A model generated the notes under the pieces. That model worked only from the letters and a program-made list of their open reading frames with translations. It did no database searches and was not told the DNA's origin. This document shows, one piece after another, positions 26,160-26,304 of a DNA stretch of 26,304 bases (position 1 is its first letter; each line of letters starts with the position of its first letter). The DNA is taken from the NCBI RefSeq assembly GCF_022539665.2, contig NW_026712545.1, forward strand, positions 1 through 26,304, written 5' to 3'. The translations under genes and the position numbers were made by a program. This stretch comes from Daphnia carinata. Taxonomy: Eukaryota; Arthropoda; Branchiopoda; Diplostraca; Daphniidae.

Positions 26160-26304
26160 GTTGTAGACGCTTCAGTAGCTGTTACAAGACTTTGTATTCT
26201 TGGTCGCGGGATATTATTAGTTACAGGGATTGCTAGTTTACCATTTACTACATCTTCCTTTATCGTGGACTACGATTTCAACTTTAAACTTGATGGGCAT
26301 GAGC
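26160..26304. repeat. Copy of 12965-13105 to window edge
   Basis: Begins GCTTCAGTAGCTGT and matches the unrecognised open frame at 12936-13145. Compared with the first locus about 230 bp of flank repeat are skipped before it. It runs off the window. Confidence 0.75.

Noticed and set aside
1-26304. Window entirely an assembly artefact from collapsed inverted repeats
   Set aside because: Each copy has private substitutions, indels and different neighbours, which a simple artefact would not create. Local misjoins at the hairpin near 19541 or around 6748-8180 cannot be excluded without reads.

Overview
The window looks like repeat-rich, AT-rich metazoan nuclear DNA. It carries eukaryotic nuclear-type tRNA genes (tRNA-Leu(TAA) with a long variable arm, tRNA-Cys(GCA) with discriminator U) and fragments of five eukaryotic transposon classes: hAT, BEL/Pao, Ty1/copia, Ty3/gypsy and a Tx1/L1-like LINE. 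An arthropod-like host would fit this mix, but that is only an impression. No intact host protein-coding gene is evident, and almost all coding sequence is decayed.

Layout. 1-535 is the 3' end of a hAT transposon. 537-835 is flank plus a BEL scrap. 863-1563 is a tandem run of tRNA-Leu(TAA), one intact copy followed by three decayed ones. 2001-5584 is a long block with about seven tRNA-like units at roughly 290-350 bp spacing. 5596-6410 is a BEL/Pao pol remnant (minus strand). 6693-8179 repeats 846-2336 directly. 8515-9332 is the same BEL/Pao remnant inverted, and 9334-10034 is an inverted copy of 1-770. 9571-10985 is a longer hAT transposase remnant (minus). 10983-12110 is a copia IN/RT remnant (minus). 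12131-12960 is a repeat pair around an intact tRNA-Cys. 13240-15640 is a Ty3/gypsy pol remnant (minus). 15632-15865 is an exon-like acidic ORF. 15790-19543 is the inverted copy of 2001-5584. 19542-25345 is a third, internally deleted copy of that block interrupted by a 4.7-kb LINE. 25266-26304 is a rearranged second copy of the exon-like ORF, the gypsy RT and the tRNA-Cys flank.

The dominant signal is architecture rather than a gene system. Nested direct and inverted duplications reshuffle the same blocks: tRNA arrays, dead pol genes and one exon-like segment. Copies differ by private indels, so they are genuinely diverged and not one sequence read twice. Only the two tRNA genes look functional. 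The LINE reverse transcriptase keeps its catalytic motifs, but its endonuclease and reading frames are broken.
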